Shown here piece by piece: positions 8,532-19,389 of a DNA stretch of 55,173 nucleotides (positions are counted from its first letter, which is position 1; each line of letters starts with the position of its first letter). The translations under genes were made by a program, and so were the position numbers. Below the pieces are notes generated by a model. That model was not told where the DNA came from. It saw nothing but the letters and a program-made list of their open reading frames with translations, and did no database searches. The stretch covers positions 1 to 55,173 of the forward strand of contig CACYYD010000013.1 in NCBI GenBank assembly GCA_902778585.1, read 5' to 3'. Origin of the DNA: an uncultured Eubacteriales bacterium. GTDB taxonomy: Bacteria; Bacillota; Clostridia; Peptostreptococcales; Anaerovoracaceae.

Positions 8532-9067
8532 TGGCTAAGACAGAAATCATTTGCGCCGGTTTCGGCGGTCAGGGAGTTCTTGTCACAGGACTCATTATCG
8601 CGAACGCAGCCATGGAAGATGACAAGGAGATCCTTTGGTACCCTTCCTATGGCGTTGAGATGAGGGGCGGAACTGCTAACTGTAATGTCAAGATCAGTGA
8701 CGAGGAAATAGCCAGTCCTTTTGTAAAAGAAGCGGACATTGTCATTGCTCTTAATGAGGCGTCAGTCACCAAATTCGAGCCGAGGGTCAAACCGGGCGGA
8801 TACCTCTTTGTAAACAGTTCGACAGTCAAGCACCGCGATTACAGGGACGACATACATGTATATGAGATCCCGGCCTCGGACATAGCTTATGAGTCCGAAA
8901 ACCCAAGGGGAACCAACGTTGTAGTGCTGGGCGCGCTGGCAAAGACGACCGGCCTGTTCGATCCTGATTATCTGAGGGAGTCTATCGACAGCTTCTTCCT
9001 GAAAAAGGGAAAGAACAACCCTAAGAACGCGGTCTGCTTCAATAAAGGCGCTGAATATTTTGATTGA
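8531..9067 (+). CDS. vorC: 2-oxoacid:ferredoxin oxidoreductase, gamma subunit (VorC-like)
   Basis: The 178-residue protein is the gamma (catalytic-domain family) subunit of 2-oxoacid oxidoreductases. It shows the family start GFGGQGVLVTG (about 9-19) and the WYPSYGVEMRGGTANC segment (about 37-52). It completes the four-subunit complex. The acyl-CoA synthetase gene follows without a gap, which links acyl-CoA formation to ATP synthesis. Confidence 0.9.
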   Translation: MAKTEIICAGFGGQGVLVTGLIIANAAMEDDKEILWYPSYGVEMRGGTANCNVKISDEEIASPFVKEADIVIALNEASVTKFEPRVKPGGYLFVNSSTVKHRDYRDDIHVYEIPASDIAYESENPRGTNVVVLGALAKTTGLFDPDYLRESIDSFFLKKGKNNPKNAVCFNKGAEYFD

Positions 9068-9081
9068 TGGGAGATCAGCAA

Positions 9082-11178
9082 ATGGATATAAAGCGATTTC
9101 TTAAACCTTCAACGATAGCGGTCATCGGAGCTACGGAAAAGGAAGGCTTTGCAGGAGGCACCTGCAGGAATGTCCTTCAGTATGCCGGTGACCTCGACAA
9201 TGTGTATTTTGTCAATCCGAAAAGAGACGAAGTCTTCGGAAAGAAGTGCTACCACAGCCTGGATGAAATCGAGACCGGCATAGATACCGTCGTGATCGGG
9301 ACTCCGAAGGCAACAATCGTACCTCTGCTAAGGCAGGCAAAAGAAAAAGGCGCGGCCGGCGCCGTTGTCTACGCGAGCGGCTACTCCGAGATCGGCACAG
9401 ATGAAGGCAGGGCTGATGAACAGGAGCTTGTCGACACCTGCAAAGAACTGGATATGTGCCTGCTTGGGCCAAACTGCTGCGGCTTTGTAAATTACATAGA
9501 CGGCAAGTACTGCTGGGCGATCCAGCACCCTGAGCGCGACAGGAGGGGCTCCGTAGGCTTTGTTTCACAGAGCGGACAGATCTGCATGTCGCTTATGGAC
9601 AGCCCTAACATGACCTTCTCTTACTGCCTGTCATGCGGAAACAGCAAGGCTGTAAGTGAAGAGGAGTATCTGGAGTTCCTTGTGGAAGATGAAGATACCA
9701 AAGTCGTCGCAATGTACATGGAGGGAGTCAACAATCCTCATAAGCTGGAGGAATGCTTCCGCAAAGCCGCTCTCCTGAAGAAGCCTATGGTAGTACTCAA
9801 GGCAGGGCGCAGCGAAAGGGCCAGCGCCATTGCGGCATCGCATACAGGATCGATGTCAGGAACGGACGCTACATATGACGCGCTGTTCAGGAAGTACGGC
9901 GTCATCCGCGTAGATGACATGCAGGAGCTTATCGGAACGAGCCTGCTCTTTGCCGATCTCAGAAAAATGCCTGAAAAGCGCTGCAATTACGCAGCCATCT
10001 GCCTGTCAGGAGGCGAAACGGCGATCTGCGCTGATGAAGGATTCAAGGTCGGTATCGAGTATGCGGACTTTGAAGAGGAGACCGTAGAGAAGCTGAAGGG
10101 CCTTCTTCCATTCTACGCTTCGCCGCGGAACGACCCTCTGGATATAACCGCTACTCCGGCATATCAGCCGGAGGTGCTGGCCGATACTCTGCTTGCGGTA
10201 ATGGAGGACCCGAACGTTGATATGGTCCTTCTGGGCTTTACCCTGATGGATGAGATAGTAGACAACTCGTTCTACATCATGTTTGACGGGATCAAAATGG
10301 CGCTTGAAAAGTCAGACAAGCCGTTCGCCTGCCTCAATTTTATAGAGATGTCAAGGAACTCGGACCTGCAGTCGCGCTTCACCAAACTGGGAGTGCCGGT
10401 CCTGCCGTGCATAAAGTACGCGTTTGCGGCTCTTAAGCATCTGAACGACTTTGTAGCTTATGACCCTGAGGTCAGGACGCTTGAACTGGCCATACCGGAG
10501 AGAAAGCCGAAGGGCAGAACGGCGCTTTCTGAGTACAGCAGCAAGAAGCTGCTTAAGGAAAGCGGCGTTGAGATCGATCTCGGGATAGTGTGCACCGATG
10601 CCGAAGAAGCGGCAAAAGCAGCGGAAAAACTGGGATATCCGGTCGTTGCCAAGATCGAATCTGACGAGATACTGCACAAATCAGATGTCGGCGGAGTCAG
10701 GCTTGACCTCAACAGCGCTGAGGAAGTCAAAAAAGCTTTTGCCGGGATCATGGAAAACATTGCGGCAAACGCACCGAATGCCAAGGTGAATGGAGTTCTG
10801 ATACAGCACATGGCGGAAAAAGGCAGAGAGATGATCGTAGGGGTAAAGAGCGATCCGCAGTTTGGTCCTATGGTCCTCGCGGGACTTGGAGGAGTATTCG
10901 TGGAGGTCTTCAAAGACGCCGTGCTTTATCCGGCTCCCCTGAATAAAAAGGAAGCCCTTGAAATGCTCGCGTCACTGAAGTCATACAAGCTGCTTACCGG
11001 ATACAGAGGAGAAGAAGCCTGCGATCTGGATGCTGTTGCGGAAATGATTGTAAAGATCGGAGATTTCGCGGCAGAGAACAAGGACAGGCTTATCGAGATG
11101 GACATCAATCCACTCCTCGTTTATCCGAAAGGCAAAAAACCGGCAGCCGTAGACGCATTGGTCGTGCTAGGCGAATGA
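9082..11178 (+). CDS. Acyl-CoA synthetase (ADP-forming), fused alpha and beta domains
   Basis: The enzyme turns acyl-CoA, ADP and phosphate into the free acid, CoA and ATP, a substrate-level phosphorylation step in amino-acid fermenters. Of 698 residues, about 1-130 are the CoA-binding Rossmann domain (IAVIGATEKEGFAG), 150-450 the succinyl-CoA-ligase-like parts with the likely phosphohistidine in AASHTGSMSG (about 253-262), and 475-698 the ATP-grasp domain. I chose ATG 9082 because GGGAG lies eight bases upstream; ATG 9067 (MGDQQ...) overlapping vorC is possible. Branched-chain acyl-CoA is the likely substrate from context. Confidence 0.9.
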   Translation: MDIKRFLKPSTIAVIGATEKEGFAGGTCRNVLQYAGDLDNVYFVNPKRDEVFGKKCYHSLDEIETGIDTVVIGTPKATIVPLLRQAKEKGAAGAVVYASGYSEIGTDEGRADEQELVDTCKELDMCLLGPNCCGFVNYIDGKYCWAIQHPERDRRGSVGFVSQSGQICMSLMDSPNMTFSYCLSCGNSKAVSEEEYLEFLVEDEDTKVVAMYMEGVNNPHKLEECFRKAALLKKPMVVLKAGRSERASAIAASHTGSMSGTDATYDALFRKYGVIRVDDMQELIGTSLLFADLRKMPEKRCNYAAICLSGGETAICADEGFKVGIEYADFEEETVEKLKGLLPFYASPRNDPLDITATPAYQPEVLADTLLAVMEDPNVDMVLLGFTLMDEIVDNSFYIMFDGIKMALEKSDKPFACLNFIEMSRNSDLQSRFTKLGVPVLPCIKYAFAALKHLNDFVAYDPEVRTLELAIPERKPKGRTALSEYSSKKLLKESGVEIDLGIVCTDAEEAAKAAEKLGYPVVAKIESDEILHKSDVGGVRLDLNSAEEVKKAFAGIMENIAANAPNAKVNGVLIQHMAEKGREMIVGVKSDPQFGPMVLAGLGGVFVEVFKDAVLYPAPLNKKEALEMLASLKSYKLLTGYRGEEACDLDAVAEMIVKIGDFAAENKDRLIEMDINPLLVYPKGKKPAAVDALVVLGE

Positions 11179-11203
11179 TTCATTACTTATAAGGAGGCAT
11201 AAA

Positions 11204-12280
11204 ATGCTTGATATCAGAATCGAAAAAACAAAGAATCCTAAAGCAAAACCGGATTTCGTCAATAATCCGCCGGAGTTTGGCACCGTTACGACAGATCACA
11301 TGTTTGTGATGGACTATAACCCTGAACAGGGATGGCATGACCCTAGGATCGTTCCGTACGGACCGTTCGAAGTAGAGCCTATATGCATGTCCTTCCACTA
11401 TGCGCAGGAGATATACGAAGGCATGAAGGCGTTCAAGTCCAAGGACGGAAACCCGCTCCTGTTCAGACCTGACATGAATGCCAAAAGATTCCAGCGTTCC
11501 GCAAGGAGAGTCATGATTCCGGAGATCCCGGTCGAGGACTATCTGCAGGCGGTATACGAGTTTGTTAAAGTCGAGAAGGACTGGATCCCTACTGAGCCTG
11601 CAACATCTCTCTATATGAGGCCTGTTTGCTTTGCCACTCAGAGCTCAGTCGGAGTAGAGGTTTCAAGCGAATACAAATTCTTTATCGTTGCATGCCCGGT
11701 CAAGGCTTATCACACGGAGTTCTCCTCGGAGGACAGCTGCTGGGTAGAAACTGAATACTCCAGAGCGTCGGGCGGCGGCACGGGCGGAGACAAGTGCGGC
11801 TGCAACTACGCAAACACTCTTCTGCCGCAGACCCTTGCAGAAGAAAAGGGCTATGTGGAAGTAGTATTTACAGACAGCGTTGAGCATAAGTGGATCGGCG
11901 AGATAAGCGCCAGCAATATCATGTTCGTCATAGACGGCAAAGTCGTAACGCCTGAGCTCGACGGAACCATTCTTCCGGGTATCACAAGAGACAGCATACT
12001 CCATCTCTGCAGGGAGTGGGGAATACCTTGCGAGGAAAGAAAGATCTCTGTTGACGAGCTGAAGGAGACACTGAAGAACGGAAAGTGCACAGAAGCCATG
12101 TCGCTGGGCACCGCAGTTGTAATAGAGCCTATCGGCAGCTTCGGATTTGCCGATGAAGGCAGACTGACTGTTGGAGACGGAGAAGTCGGTCCTGTCAGCA
12201 GAAGACTGTATGAAACTATTCTTGCCATACAGCATGGCGAGGAGAAAGGCCCTGAAGGCTGGGTCGTTGAACTGAAGTAA
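11204..12280 (+). CDS. ilvE: Branched-chain amino acid aminotransferase
   Basis: This is a 358-residue PLP-dependent class IV aminotransferase. It swaps amino groups between leucine, isoleucine or valine and 2-oxoglutarate. The PLP lysine is Lys197 in GGDKCGCNYA. Further family segments are the substrate loop SFHYAQEIYEGMKAF (63-77) and GEISASNIMFV. It has a perfect AAGGAGG site and ends the operon before a 12-bp terminator stem. As the last gene after the oxidoreductase and the synthetase, it probably works in the degradative direction, feeding 2-oxoacids into that pathway. Confidence 0.92.
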   Translation: MLDIRIEKTKNPKAKPDFVNNPPEFGTVTTDHMFVMDYNPEQGWHDPRIVPYGPFEVEPICMSFHYAQEIYEGMKAFKSKDGNPLLFRPDMNAKRFQRSARRVMIPEIPVEDYLQAVYEFVKVEKDWIPTEPATSLYMRPVCFATQSSVGVEVSSEYKFFIVACPVKAYHTEFSSEDSCWVETEYSRASGGGTGGDKCGCNYANTLLPQTLAEEKGYVEVVFTDSVEHKWIGEISASNIMFVIDGKVVTPELDGTILPGITRDSILHLCREWGIPCEERKISVDELKETLKNGKCTEAMSLGTAVVIEPIGSFGFADEGRLTVGDGEVGPVSRRLYETILAIQHGEEKGPEGWVVELK

Positions 12281-12294
12281 GCTCAATATCGACA

Positions 12295-12333
12295 TTAAAG
12301 AAAGGGGCTGTACCAATAGCTCCCTTTCTTTAA
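12295..12333 (+). terminator. Terminator of the amino-acid degradation operon
   Basis: A perfect 12-bp stem (12295-12306 with 12322-12333) encloses a 15-base loop. The 3' arm contains TTTCTTT. It separates ilvE from the regulator gene, which has its own promoter. Confidence 0.8.
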
Positions 12334-12348
12334 TGCAAAACTGTGTCA

Positions 12349-12377
12349 TTGAAGTGTGAAAAATATTATAATATAGT
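12349..12377 (+). promoter_or_regulatory. Promoter of the YheO-type regulator
   Basis: TTGAAG (12349-12354) and TATAGT (12372-12377) are separated by exactly 17 bases. GAGGGG follows at the right place for the GTG start at 12412. Confidence 0.6.
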
Positions 12378-12411
12378 TCTCGGGTAGAAACTGAGAGGGG
12401 AGCTTGATGTA

Positions 12412-13071
12412 GTGAAACACGAAGAACTGCTGGAGGTCTTAAAGAATATTGCGCTTGGCATGCACAAACTAATGGGCGAAGATACCGAAGTGGCTTTGCA
12501 CGATCTGAAAAAGAAGGAAATGATCTACATTGCGAATTCCTACTTGTCAGGGCGCACTCTGGACTACAAGATCAGTGAAATGACAAGCAAGGCGATCATT
12601 GACATGGCGGATGAGGACGGGCACCTCATAGGGTACAGCATACGGTCGATGCCTACTGATCATTTGCGTTCCTCGCATTTTGTGTTCTATGAGGACGGCG
12701 AGCCGACAGCTCTGCTGTGCATCAATCAGGATACAACAAAGATAGAGGAAATGAAGCGCTATCTTGAGCGCATGATCATGCCGCTGCCGCGCGAAGACGA
12801 CAATATGGCAAAGTACGATGGAGATTATATTATGAAAGTGACCAAACAGATGATCATCGAAACCATCGATACGATGTCTTATGCGGAATTCAAAACAAAG
12901 GAAGGCAAGCTGAAGCTCCTCAAAGAGCTGCATCGGCAGGGAGTGTTCAATGTCCGTGATTCCGGCCCGCTGGTTTGCAAGTCTCTCGAGATATCACATA
13001 CGACTCTCTACAATTATCTAAAAGAACTGCGCAAAAGGGGAGAGATAAACGACATAAAGGCATTCCATTGA
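12412..13071 (+). CDS. YheO-like PAS domain transcriptional regulator
   Basis: The 219-residue protein matches the YheO/DauR plan: a PAS-like sensor domain (about 1-115, with EVALHDLKKKEMIYIANSYLSGR near 23-45) and a C-terminal helix-turn-helix (about 160-215, LLKELHRQGVFNVRD...ISHTTLYNYLKEL). Such proteins often control amino-acid catabolism genes next to them, so control of the upstream operon is likely. The start is GTG; the short ATG-TAG just upstream is not usable. Its last codons lie 29 bases before the second recF 3' end, so it marks the right edge of the island. Confidence 0.85.
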   Translation: MKHEELLEVLKNIALGMHKLMGEDTEVALHDLKKKEMIYIANSYLSGRTLDYKISEMTSKAIIDMADEDGHLIGYSIRSMPTDHLRSSHFVFYEDGEPTALLCINQDTTKIEEMKRYLERMIMPLPREDDNMAKYDGDYIMKVTKQMIIETIDTMSYAEFKTKEGKLKLLKELHRQGVFNVRDSGPLVCKSLEISHTTLYNYLKELRKRGEINDIKAFH

Positions 13072-13100
13072 AGAAGCCGTTCAACATTGTCAAAAGGGCT

Positions 13101-13163
13101 CTGAGAGGCGGTACACTCTTCCGCATCGAAGATGGAACGGTCACCAGAGTAGATAAATACTGA
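13101..13163 (+). pseudogene. Orphan recF 3' end (last 20 codons and stop)
   Basis: The bases encode a 20-residue stretch beginning LRGGTLF and ending TRVDKY, identical to the C terminus of RecF encoded at 2553-2615. The two copies differ at 11 of 60 coding bases, every change silent, plus TGA instead of TAA. The upstream codons are not recF-like, so no gene start belongs to it. This is the natural recF-gyrB junction: the fragment is followed by a strong terminator and then by the gyrB side. It marks the right boundary of the region inserted between recF and gyrB. Confidence 0.85.
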
Positions 13164-13178
13164 TGGATCCAAGTGGTC

Positions 13179-13204
13179 GGGGGCAGCATGGCTGCCCCCC
13201 TTTT
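13179..13204 (+). terminator. Strong terminator after the orphan recF 3' end
   Basis: A 9-bp stem, GGGGGCAGC (13179-13187) with GCTGCCCCC (13191-13199), has a three-base loop and is followed by C then TTTTCG. It is probably the ancestral recF terminator. Confidence 0.85.
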
Positions 13205-13220
13205 CGTTGCCGGGTTTAAT

Positions 13221-13282
13221 AAAACGGTCCGAAAACGGATCTTAAAACGGCTTTAAACGGTTGCAAAACGGCTTTAAAACTG
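13221..13282 (+). repeat. Iteron-like array of AAAACGG motifs
   Basis: AAAACGG or a one-base variant starts at 13221, 13232, 13244, 13254, 13265 and 13276, a spacing of 10-12 bases or about one helical turn. The array ends about 50 bases before the HTH-Uma2 gene. Motifs on one face of the helix suggest cooperative binding of a regulator, possibly that HTH protein. A further CAAAAACGGCTT copy lies inside the gyrB promoter spacer at 14401-14412. Confidence 0.7.
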
Positions 13283-13333
13283 ATATGCTGTTCATGAAAG
13301 AAAGCACATTGGATAGATACATGAGGCAGAACA

Positions 13334-14242
13334 ATGAAGATCAGCGATTTAAAGAAGAGAAAGGAAGAGCTCGGATATACCAATGAGAAAGTATCGGCGT
13401 TGTCAGGCGTTCCGCTTGGTACAGTGCAAAAAATATTTGGCGGGGCAACATCTAAACCAAGGTACAATACTCTGCAAAGCATAGAGTGCGCGCTGTTTCC
13501 TGAGCTTCACTCAAACAAGGAAGCTTCACTGTATAAGGATATGGTGCATAAACTGAGTCTGGATTATGCAGACCGTGTGTCCGAAACACCTGCATTAGAT
13601 GAATATATAAGCGCTGTATCTGCAGAAGATATAGCAGCCGGGTATGAAAAAGTAATATCATGGAAAGCTCCCGGGGAATTCACTAAAGAGGACCTGAACG
13701 ATCTTCCGGACGGTTTGACCATGGAGCTTATCAATGGAGTTCTTTGTGACAGGAATACGCCTACAACGAGGCATCAGGTTATTGCGCTCGAACTGTTTGC
13801 ACAGCTTAATATGGCTATAAGAAACAACCCCGAAAAGCATCGTGATTGCCTGGTGCTGGCTGCGCCGACAACAGTACAGCCGGACAAAGACGATGACAAA
13901 AATGTGTTTATACCTGATGTTTTGGCTGTATGCGACAAGGATAAATATAAAGGGGGAGAAGAGATAATCGGTGCGCCTGATTTTGTGGCAGAAGTGTTGT
14001 CGCCTTCCACCAAGGACTATGACAAGACAAAAAAGCTCATCAAATACTGGGATGCTGGGGTGCGTGAATACTGGATCATCGCCCCGGAAAGCAGAAGAGT
14101 ATTCGTTTATATCCTGAATGAGTGCACAATACTAAACAGATACAGCTTTGATGATCAGATACCATTGAGTATCTCGGGAGGCGAAATAGTGATAGATTTC
14201 AAGTACATAAATGACCGCCTGAAAAACTATTTCGGAGAGTAA
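13334..14242 (+). CDS. HTH domain fused to Uma2-family (DUF820) PD-(D/E)XK nuclease-fold protein
   Basis: Residues 1-60 of 302 form an XRE-like helix-turn-helix (VSALSGVPLGTVQKIFGG near 21-38). Residues 110-300 match the Uma2/DUF820 family of restriction-endonuclease-like fold: VFIPDVLAVCD, then DFVAEVLSPST (the E of E-x-V), then a conserved Asp-Lys pair. Uma2 proteins are abundant in cyanobacteria and some Clostridia but their role is unsettled. The fused HTH suggests it binds a specific site, perhaps the iteron array upstream. There is no strong ribosome binding site (GAGGCAGAACA before ATG). It lies between the recF remnant and gyrB. Confidence 0.8.
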   Translation: MKISDLKKRKEELGYTNEKVSALSGVPLGTVQKIFGGATSKPRYNTLQSIECALFPELHSNKEASLYKDMVHKLSLDYADRVSETPALDEYISAVSAEDIAAGYEKVISWKAPGEFTKEDLNDLPDGLTMELINGVLCDRNTPTTRHQVIALELFAQLNMAIRNNPEKHRDCLVLAAPTTVQPDKDDDKNVFIPDVLAVCDKDKYKGGEEIIGAPDFVAEVLSPSTKDYDKTKKLIKYWDAGVREYWIIAPESRRVFVYILNECTILNRYSFDDQIPLSISGGEIVIDFKYINDRLKNYFGE

Positions 14243-14395
14243 AAAGGGGCTTTCGGATGCGGCGAAAGATCCTGTATTTTTGTCAACCGCTCTGAGACTT
14301 GCAATCAGCGGCTTTCGGGCGATGGATGCCGAAAACGGGGCGAAAATTTTCGATTTAAGGCGTTTTTCTGAAAAAACAAGATATTGTGGCAGTAC

Positions 14396-14461
14396 TTGCA
14401 CAAAAACGGCTTATATGGTAAAATTCGGGCGTAAATCCAAAGGGTGCTGCGCCCGTTTTTT
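14396..14461 (+). promoter_or_regulatory. gyrB promoter and leader hairpin
   Basis: TTGCAC (14396-14401) and TAAAAT (14419-14424) are 17 bases apart. An AAAACGG motif lies in the spacer. Next, CGGGCG (14426-14431) can pair with CGCCCG (14450-14455), followed by six T, an attenuator or terminator-like hairpin at the start of the leader. The rest of the 315-base gene-free stretch (14243-14557) holds several shorter GC-rich repeats of no clear identity; GAAAGG about 20 bases before gyrB is a weak ribosome binding site. Confidence 0.55.
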
Positions 14462-14539
14462 CATGTAAGGGGATTTAAAATGCGGCTTCAGAAACGCATG
14501 TCAGAACAGCCCCGCCAGGCACGGGCAGCACAGAGATGA

Positions 14540-16483
<1,944 letters not shown>

Positions 16484-16676
16484 TTATAAAGCCGCCACGA
16501 ATAAAAGCCCCGCTCGGGTACGGCTCCCGCCTCGTTGCGGCTTAACGCAGCGGTACTAAGCTCTGGCTTCGCAGCAACAAATGAAGATGCTGCTTACCAA
16601 TCGCTAAGTGCCGGCTACCGCAAAGCCCCTCACGAAACTTTTTTCGTGTCGGCATAAAATCAAAAAAGGAAACAAC
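16484..16676 (+). other. Structured gyrB-gyrA spacer with several nested stems
   Basis: Several stems can be drawn: AAGCCGC (about 16491) with GCGGCTT (about 16537), GCAGCA with TGCTGC (about 16570-16593), and CACGAAA (16631-16637) with TTTCGTG (16642-16648). The GC-rich sequence differs from typical spacers here. It may be a mobile palindromic repeat or a leader controlling gyrA. AAAAGGA at 16664-16670 is the gyrA ribosome binding site. Confidence 0.5.
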
Positions 16677-19187
16677 ATGGCAGACTTATTAGACAACAGC
16701 ACAATAATCGAGCACGAGATATACGACGAGATGAAAAACTCGTACATCGATTATGCGATGAGCGTAATCGTAGGACGTGCTCTTCCGGACGTGCGCGACG
16801 GACTCAAGCCGGTACACAGGCGTATCCTGTACGGCATGCATTCCCTCGGCATCACTCCGGACAAACCGCATAAAAAGTCGGCGCGTATCGTCGGTGAGGT
16901 AATGGGTAAATACCACCCTCACGGAGACTCATCCATCTACGACGCGATGGTCAAGATGGCGCAGGACTTCTCGACACGCTACCCGCTCGTTGACGGACAC
17001 GGAAACTTCGGTTCAGTCGACGGCGACGGCGCGGCCGCATCGAGATACACCGAGGCAAGGATGTCTCCGTTCTCGCTGCAGATGGTCCGCGACATCGAGA
17101 AGGACACGGTCGACTTCATGGACAACTACGACGGCGAAGAGAAGGAACCGGAGGTCCTGCCTTCGAGAGTTCCGAACCTGCTGATCAACGGATCAAACGG
17201 TATCGCGGTCGGAATGGCGACATCGATCCCGCCTCATAACCTGGGCGAGACCATCGATGCCTGCGTAAAGATGATCGACGATCCGGATTGCTCGATCGAC
17301 GACCTCATCCGCATCATCAAGGGACCGGACTTCCCGACAGGCGCAATAATCCTCGGAAAGAGCGCAGCACGCGAGGCCTACATGACAGGCCAGGGAAAGG
17401 TCAACGTCCGCTCGGTATGCGAGATCGAAGAGGACAAGCGCGGCAAGATGCGCATCATCGTCAGCGAGATCCCGTTCCAGGTCAACAAGGCAAGGCTCAT
17501 CGAGTCCATGGCCGAGCTGGTCAAGGACAAGAAAGTCGAGGGCATCTCGGCTATCCGCGACGAGTCGAACCGCGAAGGAACGCGCATCGTAATCGAGCTC
17601 AAGAAGGATACCAACCCGAACGTAATCCTCAACAGGCTGTACAAGCACACGGCTCTTCAGACATCGTTCAGCATGATCATGCTGGCGCTGGTGGACGGCG
17701 AGCCTAAGATCCTCAACCTCAAGCAGATCCTCGAAGAGTATCTGAAGCATCAGAAAGTCGTAGTCACAAGAAGGACACGCTTCGACCTTGCGAAAGCTGA
17801 GGCCAGGGCTCACATCCTGGAAGGACTGCTTATCGCACTCGACAATATCGACGAGGTCATCGCGACCATACGCTCGGCATACAACGATGCCAAGGAAAAG
17901 CTGATGATCAGGTTCGGCCTCTCCGAGATCCAGGCACAGGCAATACTCGACATGAGACTTGCCAAGCTGCAGGGACTCGAACGCGAGAAGCTCAAGAACG
18001 AGTATGACGAACTGCAGAAGAGGATCGCTTACTACAAGAGCCTGCTCGCAGATGAGCACAAGCTGATGGGCGTTGTAAAGGATGAGCTCCTCGAGATCAA
18101 GGAGAAATGGGGCGATCCTAGACGCACCAAGATCGTCGCAGATGAGGGCGAGCTCGACGAAGAGGCTCTGATCGATGAAGAGGATGTCGCGATCACGCTG
18201 ACACACCTCGGATACGTGAAGAGAGTTCCGGCCGACACCTACAAGGCACAGCGCCGCGGAGGAAAGGGCATAGTCGGACTCACTACAAGAGAGAGCGACT
18301 TTGTACGCGACCTCATAATCACGAGCACGCACGACTACCTCATGTTCTTCACAGACATGGGACGCGTCTACAAGATAAAGGCTTACGAGATACCGGAAGC
18401 ATCCAGGACGGCCAAGGGCACACCTGTTATCAACTTCCTCAACCTCAACAGCACGGAGCGCGTGACGGCCATGATCCCGGTAAGGGAATTCAGGGAGAAC
18501 GAGTGCCTCGTGATGGTGACCAAGCAGGGTACCATCAAGAAGACTCCGATGACTGAGTTCGACACCAACAGAAAGACAGGCCTCATCGCGATAACCCTCA
18601 AGGAAGGCGACAAGCTGATAAGCGTTGCGCTGGCAAACGGCAGCGAGAACGTGCTGGTAGTCACCAAGCAGGGTAAGGCGATCGCGTTCAGCGAAGACGA
18701 CGTAAGGCCGATGGGCCGCAACGCCGGCGGAGTAAGGGCGATCCTGCTCGAGAAGGGAGATGAAGTCGTTTCGATGGAGCTCGACATAGACCAGAGCCGC
18801 AAGATGCTGGTCATCACCGAGAACGGCTTCGGAAAGAGGACGCCGCTCGATGAGTACAGACTGCAGGCAAGAGGCGGCAAGGGCGTCGCGACCTACGACA
18901 AGACCAAGTTCGGAAAGACCGGACTGCTCGTCGGAGCGACACTCGTAAGCGAGGACGACGAAGTCATGGTGATCAACTCCAACGGAGTCATCATCAGGAT
19001 CCGCGCAGACGAGGTAAGCACGCTCGGACGTACGACACAGGGCGTCAAGATCATGAAGGTCGAGAAGGACAACCGCATCGTCTCCTTCGCGAAGGTAGTC
19101 GATGAGGAGTCGGCGCAGAAGCCGGCCGAGCAGCCGAAGGACCCTAATGTGGGCGCTGACGGCAACGAGCAGCTGACACTGGTGTAA
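16677..19187 (+). CDS. gyrA: DNA gyrase subunit A
   Basis: GyrA cuts and rejoins DNA during supercoiling. The 836-residue product has the usual [21 protein letters not shown] start, the quinolone-resistance region with catalytic Tyr in [10 protein letters not shown] (about 119-128), and the C-terminal beta-pinwheel including the GyrA box QRRGGKG (about 525-531). The frame is open upstream to 16608, but the ATG at 16677 has a ribosome binding site and gives the family start. The quinolone-contact region reads GDSSIYDAM, i.e. Ser-Ser rather than resistant substitutions. Confidence 0.97.
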   Translation: MADLLDNSTIIEHEIYDEMKNSYIDYAMSVIVGRALPDVRDGLKPVHRRILYGMHSLGITPDKPHKKSARIVGEVMGKYHPHGDSSIYDAMVKMAQDFSTRYPLVDGHGNFGSVDGDGAAASRYTEARMSPFSLQMVRDIEKDTVDFMDNYDGEEKEPEVLPSRVPNLLINGSNGIAVGMATSIPPHNLGETIDACVKMIDDPDCSIDDLIRIIKGPDFPTGAIILGKSAAREAYMTGQGKVNVRSVCEIEEDKRGKMRIIVSEIPFQVNKARLIESMAELVKDKKVEGISAIRDESNREGTRIVIELKKDTNPNVILNRLYKHTALQTSFSMIMLALVDGEPKILNLKQILEEYLKHQKVVVTRRTRFDLAKAEARAHILEGLLIALDNIDEVIATIRSAYNDAKEKLMIRFGLSEIQAQAILDMRLAKLQGLEREKLKNEYDELQKRIAYYKSLLADEHKLMGVVKDELLEIKEKWGDPRRTKIVADEGELDEEALIDEEDVAITLTHLGYVKRVPADTYKAQRRGGKGIVGLTTRESDFVRDLIITSTHDYLMFFTDMGRVYKIKAYEIPEASRTAKGTPVINFLNLNSTERVTAMIPVREFRENECLVMVTKQGTIKKTPMTEFDTNRKTGLIAITLKEGDKLISVALANGSENVLVVTKQGKAIAFSEDDVRPMGRNAGGVRAILLEKGDEVVSMELDIDQSRKMLVITENGFGKRTPLDEYRLQARGGKGVATYDKTKFGKTGLLVGATLVSEDDEVMVINSNGVIIRIRADEVSTLGRTTQGVKIMKVEKDNRIVSFAKVVDEESAQKPAEQPKDPNVGADGNEQLTLV

Positions 19188-19249
19188 TGCGACATCTGGT
19201 CGGCTCTAAGTGAAAGCAAGGAAACAAGGCTTATAGCTGCAAACAGAAC

Positions 19250-19285
19250 ACGCCGGACTATCCATAATCGGGTAGCCGGCGTTTT
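19250..19285 (+). terminator. Terminator after gyrA
   Basis: ACGCCGG-A-CTA (19250-19260) pairs with TAGCCGGCGT (about 19273-19282) and is followed by TTTTGTC. The 30-base repeat begins directly after its T-tract. Confidence 0.8.
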
Positions 19286-19292
19286 GTCATAC

Positions 19293-19322
19293 TTGTGCAC
19301 CAATTTTGTCCCACAACATTCT
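19293..19322 (+). repeat. 30-base direct repeat, copy A
   Basis: This unit begins TTGTGCACC and contains TTTTGTCCCACAAC. It matches 27775-27804 at 28 of 30 bases. Both copies lie right after a terminator-like hairpin and about 66 bases upstream of related small genes (19390 and 27888). Confidence 0.85.
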
Positions 19323-19389
19323 TTGAAGCAATCATGGTTTTAAATAGAATACCAGTGTAAGAAGAATGAAATGTTTGTGAAAGGCTGGT

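Noticed and set aside
2616..13100. Integrase-carrying genomic island
   Set aside because: No recombinase, transposase or tRNA target is visible in the interval, so the mechanism of insertion stays open.
12975..13163. 62-codon frame ending with the recF-like peptide
   Set aside because: It starts inside the regulator gene in another frame and has no ribosome binding site; only its last 20 codons are meaningful as a recF remnant.
13221..13282. Iteron array as a replication origin of a plasmid-like element
   Set aside because: No replication initiator gene or AT-rich unwinding region with DnaA boxes is seen; a regulatory site is simpler.
17193..18332. 379-codon minus-strand frame opposite gyrA
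   Set aside because: It lies wholly inside gyrA and is a product of its codon use; no start signal.
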